A stretch of 64,000 bases of DNA. It comes from Posidonia oceanica (lineage: Eukaryota; Streptophyta; Magnoliopsida; Alismatales; Posidoniaceae). Shown here in pieces: positions 22,183 through 35,040 of the stretch. Each line of letters opens with the position of its first letter. Positions within the stretch are counted from its first letter, which is position 1. The DNA lies in assembly GCA_037176725.1 (NCBI GenBank), contig JAZBRS010000026.1, positions 101,229,501-101,293,500 of the forward strand. The letters are read 5' to 3'. A program made the position numbers and the translations under genes. The notes under the pieces were generated by a model that saw only the letters and a program-made list of their open reading frames with translations, was not told the origin of the DNA and ran no database searches.

Positions 22183-24353
22183 AAAACTTCGGCAAAACCA
22201 TGCAGATGCAAATGCAAGGAGAGAGAACAAGAGAAGCGAAAGGGGAGGCAAACAGTGTGTGTGTGAGAACAAACACTGTTTGAGGGCCACGCAGAGTAGG
22301 TGTGAAGACCTACAAAGGGGAAAATAAGCAAGTGGAGGGATTACCACCGCTTTGTGACTGTTTCCCACTAAGCCGCCCCACGATGTGTCTCGCACGCTGC
22401 CCAAAGCTCGCGGCGCGATCGGATCGTGGAAAAAAGGGAAGAAAGTCGCAATAAGTGGTGAATTCAGGGGAAACGCAACACAAAACACTTGGGAATACGC
22501 GAAAGGGGGAGCAAAATTGATAGATGAGAAGAGGAAGTCTTATTCTACATGATCGAGGAAACAAAAAGCGAAAACGATGCATGCAATGCAAATGGTATGC
22601 AAATGAATGCTGTGCAGGGGTTCAGGAGGACGTACCTGGGAAATCTGGAACCTGATCTGAAATCTGCTTGGTCCATGCTGAGGAGCGCTCCGCCGGGGTC
22701 GTCTGGGTAGCTTGTTTGAGAAGATCCAACGGTCGGATTGGAAGATATTCCAACTTCAAGGCAGAGGGGCCAGAACAGGGGAGAAGAATGGATCTAAGTG
22801 TACAGGGGGTCCTAAGGGTGTGCAAACAGGTCCTCCCATGTAAATGGGAGCTAATGATGCTTGAGTGTGTGCAAAGGATGCAAAAAACTAGAATGCATGA
22901 GTGCAATGCACGCAGAAATGCGAGAAAAGGCTTAAGGGTGATTTTTCAGAAAATTGGGGTTTTAAATGCAATTTTTGAAAAGATGGGGGTCTAAATGCAG
23001 AGATTTTGCAAAGTTTGGGGCTTTTATGCAAGGGTTTTGGAAAAAGGAGGGTCTGCATGCAATTTTACAAAAGGCAGGATCTAAAATGCAATTTTCCAAG
23101 AGGGGTATGCATCAGGACAAGTTTTGAAAACATGTGGCAGATTAAGATGCAATTTTAAAATCGTTAGGGTCCAAAACGCAATTTTTCCAGCAAAACAGGG
23201 GTCTAGTGGGTCTGAGAATGCAGGTGGGGACCTATATGCAATTTTCCAAACATGTGGGGGCTAAAATGCAATTTTATAAGCAAAATATGCATTTAAATGA
23301 TTTTTATAAGCATGCAGAGGACCTATTTGCAATTTTTAAATCATGCAGGGGAAAAAATGCAATTTTATAAGCAAAATATGCATTTAAAAGACAGACAGAG
23401 GATTGGTATGCAATTTTCAAATTATGCAGGGTCAAAAATGCAATTTTTGAAGCAAAATATGCATTTAAATGACTACTGTGCATTGAGGAAGGACTTACAT
23501 GCAAAAATCAGAAAATAGGGGAGAAATAATGCAATGCAGTAAGCAAAAATTGAAAAATAAAAGCTAAGTTAACAGGACAGATGACTAATATGCAATTATA
23601 GAAAGCAATAAGGGCCTGAAATGCAATTTTATATGGCAAACTTAGAGGATTAAATCAGATTAATTAACTGCAGGACTAAAATGCAATAATGAGAAGTTGA
23701 AGGGCCAAAATCAAACTAATTACTGAAGGAAAGCACAGTAAAAGGACTGACATGCAAATAAAGAAGACTACATATTTTTCATGCAATTTTATATGGTTTT
23801 AATTCAGAAATAAGCAGATTTAATCAAATAAAGGACCTGAACGCAAATAAGCAAGAACTGAGACCGAAAATGCAATATTTGGCAAAATAGCAAAGATAAC
23901 AAAAAATAAAAGCACAGTAGAATTGCAGATCGTCGACCACTGTAGCAAATGCTACCAGTGGCCGACAGAGGAAGAAAAGGGGTGCTGGTGAGGCGTAGTC
24001 TGGCGAGCGAGCTTCTCCAGAGCTTGAAGGAGACCGGGGCAGCATCGGCGAGCAGCGACGCTGCCTGGAGCAGACCGGAGGAGTCGCTGGAGATCTATAG
24101 ACCTGCTCGGAGACAGGCCGGCCGATCAGCGCGGCGTCGGCGAGTTCTGACGGCGGAGACGTACTCCTAGGGTCCGTGCGAACCGCGGACGACAAACGGA
24201 GCAGCTTTCTGCTGGCTGGAACGGCGAGACAGAGCCGGAGCTCGTCGGAGAAGAAGAAGACGTGGCGGCATTGACTCCGGACAGGAGAGAGTAGAAGGCT
24301 AAACTAATGGGTGGAGAAGCTAGAGGGGAGAAGAACTAAGCTAGGGATGGAAG

Positions 24354-24368
24354 AAATTACCTGTTTCC
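24354..24368 (-). promoter_or_regulatory. Splice-donor-like site in element A 5' LTR
   Basis: Sense GGAAACAG then GTAATTTC, with the predicted exon end at 24361. This is the copy that would lie upstream of gag in the element transcript. Confidence 0.5.
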
Positions 24369-27096
24369 GCGGCTGAGGAGTTCCCCCGACCTGGGCCGAT
24401 TTTGCAGGAGACGGCGAGCTTCGTCCGGGCGCTGCGGGCGTCTCCGATGGCTGCTGGGCGTCTGGTTCCGCTCCGTGCGTTGCTCCGGAGCTTGCTGAAT
24501 GATCGGAGGGCAGTTGCGAAGACCGGTGCGACGAATGGGTTCAGTGGGTTCACAACTGGTCACCGGAGGTGGGGGGAGGTGTTCACTACTCTCTGATTCA
24601 ATTGGAAGATGCCGGTGGCTTCCTGGTTGCTCAGTGGAGGTCTCTGGATGCTTGGGAAGGCTGGTGGAAGGCTGGAGAAGAAGATTGCAGATCGGGTGGA
24701 TTTCTGGACAGGATGGGTTGCAGGTGTTTGTGGTGGATGGTCGGAGCTGTGGTGGGTTGCTGGGCTGAAGGCTGAGTGGTTTGGGGAGGTGGTGATTCAA
24801 GGAGTAACAGGGAAGAGTTTGGGGTGGATTGGAGGTCTGTGATGTCGGGAATTTTGAAGTGGAAAGGGGTTGGTTTCTGCTGAAAGTTTTTGGGTGTTCG
24901 GGGGCGTTTTCTGGAGTGGAAAGGCTGGGGAATGGAGGGGAAGGAATGCTGGGATTCTGGGTGGATTTGGGGGATGAATTGGAGGAAGTTTGAGGACTGA
25001 CGGAGGCTCTGATGTGGTCGGGAAAGGAGAGGGGGAAGAACTGATTCTTGCAGTGGAAGGAGGAAGGGATTTGGGCGCTGGGAATTCTCTGGATTCCTTG
25101 CTCTCTCTCGGACGACAAAAAGCATCGGAGGAGGCGAAGTGCTGAGGCTTTTAACAGCTGCTGGAGGACTGCTCGTGCGCTCGTGGAATTTGAATTCCAC
25201 CGGCGCCGATTACTGTAGCTGAGGGAGACGAGCAGCGAGGGAGACAGGCAGTTAATGCTGCCGGAAAAACCGCGGAGAGACGAGAGAGGAGAAGCGAAGC
25301 TGTTGCTGATCTGATGGAGGGGGAAGAAGTTGAATTTCAAAAGGAAGGAGGGAGTGCTGTGGATTCGCGGGAGAAGAGAAGAAGAAGTTGAAGAGGAAAA
25401 AGAAGAAGAAGGAGGGAAGAGGAGGGAGGAGGCAGATCGCGGGCCGGGCCGCGAGCTGAAAAAAAAGAAAAAAAGAAAGAAAGAAAGAAAAGAGGTGGAA
25501 CGGGCCGGACTGGGCCCAGCAGGAGAAAAGGAAAAGGAAAAAGGAAGAAAGGGAGAAAGGAAGGGAAAAAGAGGAGAAATAAATTAGATAGAAATAAAAT
25601 AAAAATAGGTAAAATTATTAGAGTGATTGTATTTCAAGTTAGGACCTTGATTAAATTTTTTAATGACTGTTTTTGGTTGGTTAATCAGGTTTAGAGGGAT
25701 TTTGGGTTTGATTAGGGTTTTAAGGGTTTTCTTTGTTTTTAATTTGTTTTTTTTTATTTTGATTAAAGATTTGTTAAGCCTTTTAAGCTATTTTTTCATT
25801 ATGTTTTTCTTGTTAAGTACTTGGGATGTTAATTAGGATTTTTTAAGGTTTGTTTTTAGGTTAATTAGTGGTGAGTTTTAGATTTTAATCTTGATCCTCT
25901 TTATTTAAGTCTTCTTTGATTTGCTTTTTCTTGATTTCGTTTTGTTAAATTCTTTTAGCATTTTTTCTTAGGTTAGGTTTTTTTGTTAAGTTTTTAATTA
26001 GCTGTTCTTAAATTTTGATTGTTTGTTTTATTATTTTTTAATTATGTTTCCAATTTTTCTTTTGCGAGTTGTTAAGTTAGGCTTTTCCTCCTTAATTATT
26101 GGCCCTTGCATTTCTTAAGTGTTTTCTTTCTCTTAGGGTTTGTTTTCTTGGTTGTTTTTAATAAGATTTCACTTTTAGCTGTTTTGATTGCATTTCGGTT
26201 TTTTCTTTGATTTTACAGCATTTTCTCTTTGTTTGTTTTGTATTTTTTAGCTTGCATTCTTGGTTTTCCATTTTAGCTAGATTTAGTTGGGTTTAGGTTT
26301 TTAATTGTTTGCTTTATATTTTTAATTATTTTTCTTAGGGTTTTGGTTTGTTTTCCTTTTGTTTTAAAGTTTTTAGAGGTTTTTAAGGATTTTTTCAGGG
26401 GCTTAGCAAAAGAAAGAAAAAGAAAAGGAGAAGGAAGAAGAAAAGGGAATAAGGAGGAATAAAGGGGAAAGAGAGGAGTTGAAAGAAAATAATTTTTTGG
26501 AAGTCAGGGAAAATGCTAAAAATAAGATAAAAATAGAAATAAGATTGAGAAGAGATAGAAGCACAAGGGGGGCCCACAGCCAGGCAAGAAAAAAGGAGAG
26601 AAGGGGATGAAAAGAAGGAGGATAATCAGGAGAGAGAGAGAGGAGAGAGAAAAGGATAATCCAGGAGAGAGAAAAGGATAATTTAGGTGAACGGAGGGCT
26701 TAAAGGTTTTGAAAAGGGGTGAAAATTGGGGAGTGTGTAGCCTAGGGTTTCTAGTGTTGGTTCTGGGGATTTGGTTTAGTTTTAAGAAGGTCTTGGAAGG
26801 GTTTTGAGGTGTAGAAAGGGGGTAGTTTTACCTAGGTTTTCTAGGGTTTTTGGGAGTGGTTTTGGGTTGAGTATTTCTAAGTGTTTGGGTAGGTTTGCTA
26901 AGTAGGAGTTGATGGGTTTTCCTATGGTTTTTGGGCAGGTTTTGGGCATGGAAAAGGGGTGTAAGCTTAGGTCAAGTTTAGGCTTGATTTGAAGGGTAAG
27001 ATAAAGAGGGTTGGGTGTAGTTTTGACCTAGGTTTAGATCCAGAAGTCACCAGAAGGTCCCAATTGGTCCAAGCCTGTCAAGATGGGGTGTCAACA

Positions 27097-27711
27097 CAGT
27101 GTGTTGTGCAAATGCAAGAGGCGAAAGCTGAGCCCCCATCGCCGGAGCAGTGAGTAGCTAGGGCGATGGTCTAGGCGGGAGTGCAGAAGGGAATACCTGA
27201 GAAGCAAGAGCAGGCCGTAGAGGAACCTCGGAAGCAGCAGGAGTGAAGGAAGGGCGAAGAGATAGAGCCATGCCATGCAGTCTCTAGGCAGTCTCCATTA
27301 GCTGTTGATACTGGGCCTCAAGGGGACCCGTCAGTGGGTATTCTGAGTTGCAGGACCGGCGTTGGACCAGATTCAAGCGATCAGGACATAGGCTATCCAG
27401 GAGACAAGGAATCTATGGCAAGGATCATTGCAGCAGAAGGGATGTCGAGAGTGACATAGCCCTGGGACAGAGGGGTCAGAAGCACCTCCGAAGCGCGAGT
27501 GGTGATCATCAAGATAAACTCGGCTATCGGATCCGAGGGGGGCGTGGGTCTGTCAGTGCCCCGCAACAAACTAGGGTGTCCCAAACACTAGAGAGCGAAA
27601 CCCTGGTGTCACAAGGGGCACAAAGGGAGTCAAAGCGAGAGTCGAAGGGACCGAAGCGGAAATCCCCTTCGAGGCAACAGGAATCTAGGGTTCACCGGCA
27701 AACTGGGCCAT
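27097..27711 (-). pseudogene. gag: Gag N-terminal remnant of element B
   Basis: The translation aligns with the first part of element A gag. The ATG at 27709-27711 starts MAQ, and stretches such as ILMITTRASEVLLTPLSQGY and HGMALSLRPSFTP match A. The frame is broken by stops and small indels. Where A has TAG at 19276, B has CAG; where A has CAG in its LAQRLQGM stretch, B has TAG. The rest of this gag is displaced to the left by the insertion of element A and lies outside the window. Confidence 0.8.
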
Positions 27712-28071
27712 TGCTAACCAAGAGCGAGTGATCACAAGGCTGCGATGGGAAGTAAGAGGACAAATCCTAGGGGGAGCTATCGTCGCAAAGGCAAGTAGCT
27801 CGAAAGATGATGGTCGGGAACAAGTGTCGCAACAGAGGCGTCAGTAAGAGAAAGCACTCAAGCTCCAACTAAGGAACTCGCTCACTGACCTCTCTGCGAT
27901 GACAAGGCAAATGCAAACAAAGACAAGGGTTTGAACCTGAAAGTAAAATGCAAATGCTTTAATTGTGGCATGAATGCACTCATGCTAATGATATGCTGTC
28001 TAGCATGCTCTCCCTCACCAATCTAGTGTGTCCTAGTAGGTTGTCTACTTTGGACACTCACAAGTGTATGG
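27712..28071 (-). other. Leader of element B with internal deletion
   Basis: It aligns with the element A leader from the gag ATG to about 20020, then jumps near 28072 to sequence matching 21028 inside the A LTR. About 1 kb, including primer site and LTR end, appears to be missing. Confidence 0.6.
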
Positions 28072-29039
28072 AAATAGGTTCACTATTAGCGATTGGATCT
28101 GAAGAAGGAAACTCTACTCGGAAATGCTGGTAAAAGAGGAAAAAGAAAGATAAGACAAATCAGTGTCACCACCGTGTCTGTTAAATTGGGAGACAAGGAA
28201 AACCAGGGAAATGCATGAAAGACATGCAAAACCATGCAAAGAGGATGCAAAGGGATGCGATGCTATGCAATGCTATGCTGTGCTATGCTATGACTCGTGC
28301 CTAGAATGAGGGCATAATGGTCATTACGGGCCAAGAGAAAGGGCAAGGACTCCTGTTACCCACGGGGAAGGTGTTAGGCACCCCCAATACATCCAAAAAA
28401 TCAGTCTTTCTTGGTTATTCTCGCTCGCATATGCAGGAAGATGCATGCCTTGAATGCCTAAATGCCATGAATGCTTAATTACATGCTTAAATGTATGCTC
28501 TAAGTGCTAAGATGCGTGCAGGGAATTAAACGTGCAATCTATGTGCTCAGCAGCGCTGCTAGTGTTCCGAACGGGCAAGCCTTGGTTCGTAAGAACTCCT
28601 AGGCAGTAAGTATCATTGCCCTAATGCAAATGCAGGTGATAAAACAAGCGATGAAAACTATGCAATGCAAGCGACATGCAAAAGGGAAACGAAAGCAGAG
28701 GCAGAAAACTATGCAATGCAAGCATGCGACATGCAAAAAGATGCAAGGCAGGGGCCATAAAGCCTAATCTACATGCACGAGAAAACAGATCGTGAAAACG
28801 ATACATGCAATGCAAATGATAAGGCAATGAGTGATATGCAGTGATTCATGTGGGCTTATCTTGAGGATCTGAGGCCTGATCTGAGATAACTTTGGTTAGA
28901 ATGAAAGATCATTCAACCGGGAAGACATGGGTAATTAGATCGTGAAGATCCAACGGTCCGATCAAAAGCTATTCAGGAATCAAGTTAGATGGCTCAAGGG
29001 CCAGAAAAAGTGATCTAAGTGGGGGCCTAAGTGCAAATT

Positions 29040-30240
29040 ACCCCTATGTGTGTGCAATGCAGGGTGTCCTACATGCAATGAGGCTAAGGATGCTCAAAAG
29101 ATGCAAGGGAGCTATATGCAATGACATGAAGATGCAATGCATGCAAGAATGCAAATGTAGGGACCTAAGTGCAATTAAAATAACTGTAGAGGCCTAAATG
29201 CAATGTCATGGCAAAATGCAATGCAACAGGATAAATGCATGCAAAAAGTAATGCAGCAATGCAATAGGCAAGCAAGGGAAGAATGCAACATTAATCAAGA
29301 GATGTGCATGCAATCATGCAAGAAATGGACCTACATGCAGTTTTGAAAACATGTTGGACCTAAGTGCATTGCAAAACAGGCAAGCAGACAATAGTAGTTT
29401 TTAGGACTAACATGCAATTAGACTTAACTGTTGAATTTAAAATGCAAAGCAGAATGCAAGCATGAAGAAATTAGGCATAAGAACCTACATATAATTTTGA
29501 AAACATGCAAGGTTTAAATGCAAAGCTAAACAGGCATGCAAACAAGCAACAGTTTAAAACATGGATTGAAATGCAATTTGTAAAACTGTTGGGCATTTAA
29601 AGCAATGCAATATGATTAAAATGCAAATTAAATGATGCATGCATGCAAAAAGGACTTAAATGTAATAAACACTAGTCACAGGACTTTATTGCAATGTAAT
29701 AAAGTTTAAAATTGCATTTAAATGACAGTTGGAAGCAAACTGGACCTAAATGCAATAATGCAAACTTACTGGACTTTATTACAGTGTAATAAGATTTGAA
29801 ATTGCATATTTAAATCACAGTTTAAAGTAAACAGGACCTAAATGCAATAATTGGAACTTACAGGACTTTATTGCAATGTAATAAAGTTTAAAATTCACAT
29901 TTAAATCACAGTTTAAAGTAAGTAGGACCTAAATGTAAAAATTAAAACCCAGAGGGCTTTATTACAATGCAATAAGGTTAAAAATCACATTTAAATCACA
30001 GATGACATGTGACTAGACCTAAATGCAATTAAATAAACGTGCAGATATTTAATGCAATGCAATATGATTACAAATGCAAATTAAATGAATTTTCAATTGA
30101 TGCTGGACTAAAATGCAAAAATAAATAAACATAAGGACCTGATTGCAATGCAGTAAAGTTAAAAGCAGAAATTAAATAACTTCAAATGAAAGCTGGACTT
30201 GAAAGTAAATAAAATAACTTGCAACACTTTAATTTAATGC
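29040..30240. repeat. ATGCAA-rich degenerate repeat of element B LTR
   Basis: ATGCAATG and AAATGCAA recur throughout, together with a 70-90 base subrepeat of the type GGACTTTATTGCAATGTAAT (29690-30000). Nothing coding is seen. Confidence 0.65.
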
Positions 30241-30719
30241 ACTTAACAAAATAAAATTAAAACTTTATATTGCTACAGTGCTACAGTGCCTTTCGAGCTC
30301 AGCCGATTGCACCAGAGAAGGAGGCTGCTGCAGCGGCAGTCCGGCGGGCGAGCGACGGTGCTGAGGTGACCGGGAGCTGGAGGCAGACTGTCTGAGTGCT
30401 CCAGTGGGCTCAGCGACGCGAAACGGTGGTCGGAGCGTGCTGTCGACGTCGGCTAGTTGCTGTAGAGGAGGCCGGAGATGGTGCGGGCGCTAGGGGCAAC
30501 AGCGGCACAAGGGCGGAGCGAGACCGAGTTGCTGGAGGTCCGGTGATGCCCGGGGAGCGATCGAGAAGGTCGGAGCTGGCCAGGAGCGCGACGGAGCTGC
30601 TGAGCGTCACTGGAGAAGACGACTATAGCGGTGGAGCTCGGATCGAGCGCTGAAGCTCTAAACATGCATCTAACTAGCTAGGAAGCACGACGAAGCTAAA
30701 AGGAACTCAGAGATGAGGT

Positions 30720-30734
30720 TCGTTACCTGCGTGG
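30720..30734 (-). promoter_or_regulatory. Splice-donor-like site in element B LTR
   Basis: Sense CCACGCAG then GTAACGAACC, with the predicted exon end at 30727. It is in a matching position to the sites in A, C and D. Confidence 0.45.
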
Positions 30735-31489
30735 ATGGCTAAGGAAGGCTGCCGGCCTCCAGTAGGTGCGGCTGTGCAGGTGGAGGTCGCGGCGGCGCTG
30801 TGGTGAGCGGAAGGCTCATGGCGTGATCGGCGCGAGTTGCTGGTGTCGCAAGGAAGCTGCGAAGCCAATCAGAAGTTGATTTGCTACTCAGAATCTGGAG
30901 AACGGATTTTGGGTCTCCACTGTGGATTTTTGCTCTCTTCTGTGCTGTGTCTCTCTCTCGAGCTCGGGGATCTCTCTCTGAGATCGTGGAGGGCTGAGGG
31001 AGGTGGAGCGGATGCTGGATGGGTGCATGAGAAGCTGAGGGTGGTGAATTGTGCGGAGGCTGTGAGTGAAGGCTGCAGAGGGAATGAGTTCTCTCTAGGG
31101 GGGATTACGCTGCTGCTAGGGGATTCTAGGTCATGTGTGCGAGTGAGTGAGGTGTGTTGCAATGGGATGCTGGCTGGGGGTGTATTGGCACAGGAAGGAG
31201 GCCAAGTGGGTGTCGGCAGTAAGTTGGTGGCAGGCAGATGTCGGAGGCGGTGGTGAGAGGCTGTGGGAGCGCGAATTGCGGGGAGGATTTGAGTGGGAAG
31301 TAAGTGGTGATGAGTGGGAAGTAAGTGGTGGTGGGCGAGGAAGGATAAGAAGGAAGAAGAAGATGCTGGCATTGGCAGGAGAGGAAGAAGAAGGAAAAAA
31401 GAGAAGAAAGAAAGAGTTGGGCCGGGGAAAGAAATAAGAAAAAGGAGAAAAAAGGAGGAGGAGGTGAGGTAATGGGCCGGGCCTGCGGA

Positions 31490-31493
<4 letters not shown>

Positions 31494-31530
<37 letters not shown>
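31494..31530. repeat. AAAG microsatellite
   Basis: About nine uninterrupted copies of AAAG within a GA-rich block. Confidence 0.9.
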
Positions 31531-31531
<1 letters not shown>

Positions 31532-31745
31532 GAGGAAGGGAGAGATGAAGGGGAGAGGAGAAAGAGGAAGAAGAAGAAAAAAGGGTGAGTGGGCCGGGCC
31601 TGGTGGGCCTGTGGTAGAAAAAAGGAAAAAAAGGGAGGAAAAGGAGAGAAAAAGGAAAGGAGAAGGAGAAGAAAAAGGAAGAAAAAAAAGAAGAAAAGAG
31701 AAGAGGAAAAGAAAGATGGTTTGGGCTTGGGCTAGTGCATGTGGG

Positions 31746-31930
31746 GGTGTGAACTAGGGTTCCTAGGGTTTTGCTAGGGTTTAGAAAGTGCTAACCTAGG
31801 GTTTAACCTAGGGTTTAGGGAGTGCTAACCTAGGGTTTAACCTAGGGTCTTGGGAGGGCTAACCTAGGGTTTAACCTAGGGTTTAGGAAGTGCTAACCTA
31901 GGGTTTAACCAAGGGTTTAGGGTTTCAGAG
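31746..31930. repeat. Telomere-like tandem repeat in element B LTR
   Basis: About four units of 46 bases built on GCTAACCTAGGGTTTAACC and CTAGGGTTTAGGGAGT. The AGGGTTTA core resembles the plant telomere repeat, but the unit is longer and lies inside an LTR. Confidence 0.85.
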
Positions 31931-32207
31931 AGAATCACCAATTCAGCCTATCAGAATGGGATGTCTACAATAAGTAAACAGGATATAAAACTAAAGTTGA
32001 AACGAAACAAGTAAACAGGATATAATGCAGTTAAAGGAAACGAATCAGAAACATGACTAAAGCAAAATAAGATAAATAACAGGGTATAACTAAAGCTAAG
32101 TGAAACCCAAAGAAAGACAAAGCACAATGGGGCTAGATGAAACAAGTAAACTAGGTAAAAGACGGCCAAAGGAAGGTTTTGCCCATTGTCTATATACTGC
32201 AAAATAT

Positions 32208-32265
32208 GCATAGCCTACATGCGCAGGCTATACGTGCATCAGTTTGCTGTTCCAGACAGCAAACT
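32208..32265. other. Two adjacent inverted repeats
   Basis: AGTTTGCTGT (32241-32250) and ACAGCAAACT (32256-32265) form a perfect 10-base stem with a 5-base loop. Just upstream, TAGCCT and AGGCTA (about 32212-32231) form a second dyad. Confidence 0.6.
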
Positions 32266-32371
32266 CCATCGCTCAATCTAGCTATGCTAATGAAATCAAA
32301 ACAAGAAAACTAGGACATGGCAAGCTAGAGCATATATCCAGGTACAAATCCATGCAATTAGATTCCTAAAT

Positions 32372-32960
32372 GGGTGCAGGGGAAGGTGTGAAACCTTGGC
32401 TCAAAGTCGGGCTGAATTGCCAAACACGCGCCCGGAATACGTGCACCAGGTTCGACTGTTCAGATGACGAACTTTGGCGGTCGATTCAGTCATGCAAATG
32501 GTTGTGAAATATGAAATAGAATGCATGCAGACCTAGATGGCATACTAGGGAACACACTCATGCAATTACAACTAAAAATGGGTGCATGGGAAGGTGCGAA
32601 ACCTTGGCTCAAAAGTCGGCCTGAACTGCCAAACACGCGCACCAGGTTCAACAGTTCAGATGATGAACTTTGGCAGTCGATTCAGCCATGCAAATGGTTG
32701 TGAAATATGAAATAGAATGCATGTAGACCTAGATGGCATACTAGGGAACACACTCATGCAATTACAACTAAAATGGGTGCATGCGAAGGTGCGTAACCTT
32801 GGCTCAAAAGTCGACCTGAACTACCGAACACGCGCACAGAATACACGCACCAGGTTCGACAGTTCAGACGACAAACTTTGGTGGTCAATTCAGCCATGAA
32901 AATGGTTATAAAAGTTGGAAATAAACACATGCAAACATAGACGGCATAGCAAGGAGTGCG
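32372..32960. repeat. Roughly 200-base tandem repeat in element D LTR
   Basis: Three copies beginning GGGTGCA at 32372, 32580 and 32775, with CCAGGTTCGACTGTTCAGA-type cores. Spacings are 208 and 195 bases. Confidence 0.85.
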
Positions 32961-33630
32961 GGCATGGGTTTAACTAGGGAAGCGAGTGCCTGGATCTCCT
33001 CCCCGACCTCCGTGGCTTTGTCGACCAGAAATGGCAAGTTCGTCGACCCTAGTGAGGGTCGAGAGCCTCCGAGACGCGACTGAGGAACTCCAAGATGTTC
33101 GGGGAAGGTCTGGGAGATGCATGGGATCTAGTACGAGCAATAAAAGGTGGCCATGGCCTCTTCCCACCTCCACTAGGCATCCACCAGTCGTCGACGTGCA
33201 CGTCCGGCCACGTAGGAGGCCAGGAGCATGCGGGAGACCGTCTAGGATGTCTACGGGTGTGAAGGAAGAAGCACAACAGTCTAAGGAAGCTAAACGTAGA
33301 ATAAAAACCACCGGTCGTATCCCTCTCCAGCCCCTGTCAAATGCCGAAATTCGCGAGCTTCGCCGGCCGACGAAGCTCATGAGCTCCTGTGAAGCGTGAT
33401 GGAGGCCAAGGAAGAAGGGGGAAAGGACCGGAATGCAAACGGGAGACGATGCAAGCTCCGAGACGCACCGTGCCACGCTTTCAGTGGCCGGATGGCCTCA
33501 TGCGGGCGGCGGACGTCGCCAGAGAAGGAAACCCAACTTAAAAAGGGGGTAACAATGTTACAATTAAATAAAGAAAAGGCGCGAAAACATTCATGCTACA
33601 TCAAGGAGTAAAACCAGATGGAGGGAGAGT

Positions 33631-33645
33631 GGGTTACCTGCGCAG
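33631..33645 (-). promoter_or_regulatory. Splice-donor-like site in element D LTR
   Basis: Sense CTGCGCAG then GTAACCCACTC, with the predicted exon end at 33638. Confidence 0.45.
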
Positions 33646-35040
33646 AGCTACTGTAGCTATCGTCTTCGGTGCCGGCAGAGCTGTGCATGGTCGGAGCTCG
33701 ACGGGAGGCGATGCTGGAGACTGGTGCGAGGCTGGGAATCACTCGGGAAGGTTCGCTCAAGCTCATTGAAGGTTGAGGGAGGCTTAGGGGGCTCTGGATT
33801 TCTCTCAATTCTCTCTACAGCTGATGAAAGGTGGTGGACTTCGGCGATGGGTTCTGGGTTTTGATCAAGGGGGCCAATCGAGTGGGACGGCGGTGGGTTC
33901 TGGGTTTGGTCAAGGGGGCCAATCGAGTGGGACAGCGGTGGTAGTGAGGGAGAAGAGGAGGGAAAGGTGGTCGTGGCTGTCAGAGGAAGTGGCAGTGAAG
34001 TTAGTGAGGAGGCGACGAAGTCGCGGCCGGTGTTAGGTGGCAAACGGCTAGCAAGTCAGTGGTGAGGAAGCAAGTGGTCGGCGGTGCAGTGGGCTTGTTA
34101 GGGAAGTAAGTGAACTTTGTTTCTAGCAGGTGGAGTCGAGTGGAGGCAGTAAGTGGGCCTGACAGTAGAGAGGACGCGAGGTCGTCGGCATCAGAGAAAG
34201 TGAGGCAGTGGTCGGAAAAGTTAAAAACGCAGCCGCGCAGGGGAAGTTCGACCGCAGCTGGGGGCTGAGTTGGGAGGAGCTGCGCGAAGCTAGTGGCCGA
34301 AGGCTTGAGCCTAATAACCAGGCTACCCAAGGGAGTGCATTGGAGCTCAGGCGGAGGCCGACTAGCCATGCTGCAAAGCGAGCTAGACTGGCCTGCAACT
34401 GCTCTGAACTAGGGGAGATGCACAACAAACACACACAAGGTTTACGTGCATCAGTCTGGATAGGGCTTTTGCATTGGATTCCATGCCCGTTTCCTTGGAG
34501 TTTGGGACCACCAGTGGGCTCTAGGTTGTGGAGGCTAGTGTTGTGGAAGTTTTGGGTCAATTTGGAAGGTTTTTGGTTAGGTTTTGGGACTTAAGTCAGG
34601 GTTTAGGGTTTAAGTCGAGTTTAAGTCTGGGATTAGGTTGAAAGTTTGAAAAAAAACTAGAAATTGGGATTTGGATCAAGAGTTAGGGTTTGGGCTAGGA
34701 TGAGGGTCCAAGTGTGGTTTGAGATAAAAAATCAGGGTCTAGGCCAAGGTTTGGGCTAAAGGTTGGGTTAGAGTTTAGGATTAGGTTTTGGATTGCCAAA
34801 CCACTATCCGAGCAGGCCTCCAGAGATCCACCAATCATCAGCTGCCAAAATGGGGTGTCAACAGGGATCAAAGAGCAAAGAAAGGTAAAGCCAGGGACTA
34901 AGCCACCACTGGTCCCAACAACATGCCAAAGCCACACAAGCCAATAACACCCGTCTATAGTTAAAGAATTCATTTAATCTATACAAGTACAAGGGAAAAT
35001 GAATTCCTGAGTGTTACACCATATACACCTAAAAAGGATT

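Larger units (their letters stand above)
21008..27096 (-). mobile_element. 5' LTR of element A
   Basis: A 6089-base LTR bounded by TG and CA, with the primer site on its left (sense 3') side. It matches 1-5929 throughout from 21378 on. The copies differ mainly by transitions and by about seven minisatellite units, so the insertion is fairly recent. Low-complexity blocks occur in the same order as in the 3' LTR: minisatellite, TGCAATTT-rich, GA-rich, T-rich. At 27097 the sequence changes abruptly to gag of element B. The target duplication cannot be checked because the left flank is outside the window. Confidence 0.93.
28072..31969 (-). mobile_element. 5' LTR of Tat-type element B
   Basis: Similar in layout to the element A LTR and clearly related at its sense 3' end (28080-28400 against 21040-21380). 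In the sense direction it begins TGTAGACATCCCATTCTG at 31969. It contains an ATGCAA-rich segment (29040-30240), a splice-donor-like site, a GA-rich block (31330-31710) with an AAAG microsatellite, and a telomere-like repeat. The other LTR is outside the window. ORFs in this range are low-complexity or unsupported. Confidence 0.8.
31970..34863 (-). mobile_element. Partial LTR of Tat-type element D
   Basis: Right of element B the sequence continues with LTR-like material ending at 34863 in GGGGTGTCAACA, the same terminus as element A. A splice-donor-like site at 33638 supports the relationship. No polypurine tract follows the end, so this would be a 5' or solo LTR. The rest should lie left of B, outside the window. 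Contents are an A-rich part (31970-32220), two inverted repeats (32208-32265), three copies of a roughly 200-base repeat (32372-32960), then unique sequence. ORFs at 32970-34594 are judged spurious. Confidence 0.65.

Noticed and set aside
30396..31437. ORFs of 85-162 codons in the element B LTR
   Set aside because: Composition follows the GA-rich or CT-rich strand bias, and the frames are not matched in related LTRs.
31746..31930. Telomere or interstitial telomere tract
   Set aside because: The unit is about 46 bases with only an AGGGTTTA core, and it lies inside an LTR.
32970..33476. Minus-strand ORF starting MARCVSELASSP, resembling the gag start MAQYVSELL of A
   Set aside because: Similarity stops after about ten residues and the region is LTR sequence, so it is probably chance.
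34208..34594. 128-codon plus-strand ORF in the D LTR
   Set aside because: No recognisable domain, no matching frame in related LTRs, and it overlaps other equally long random frames.
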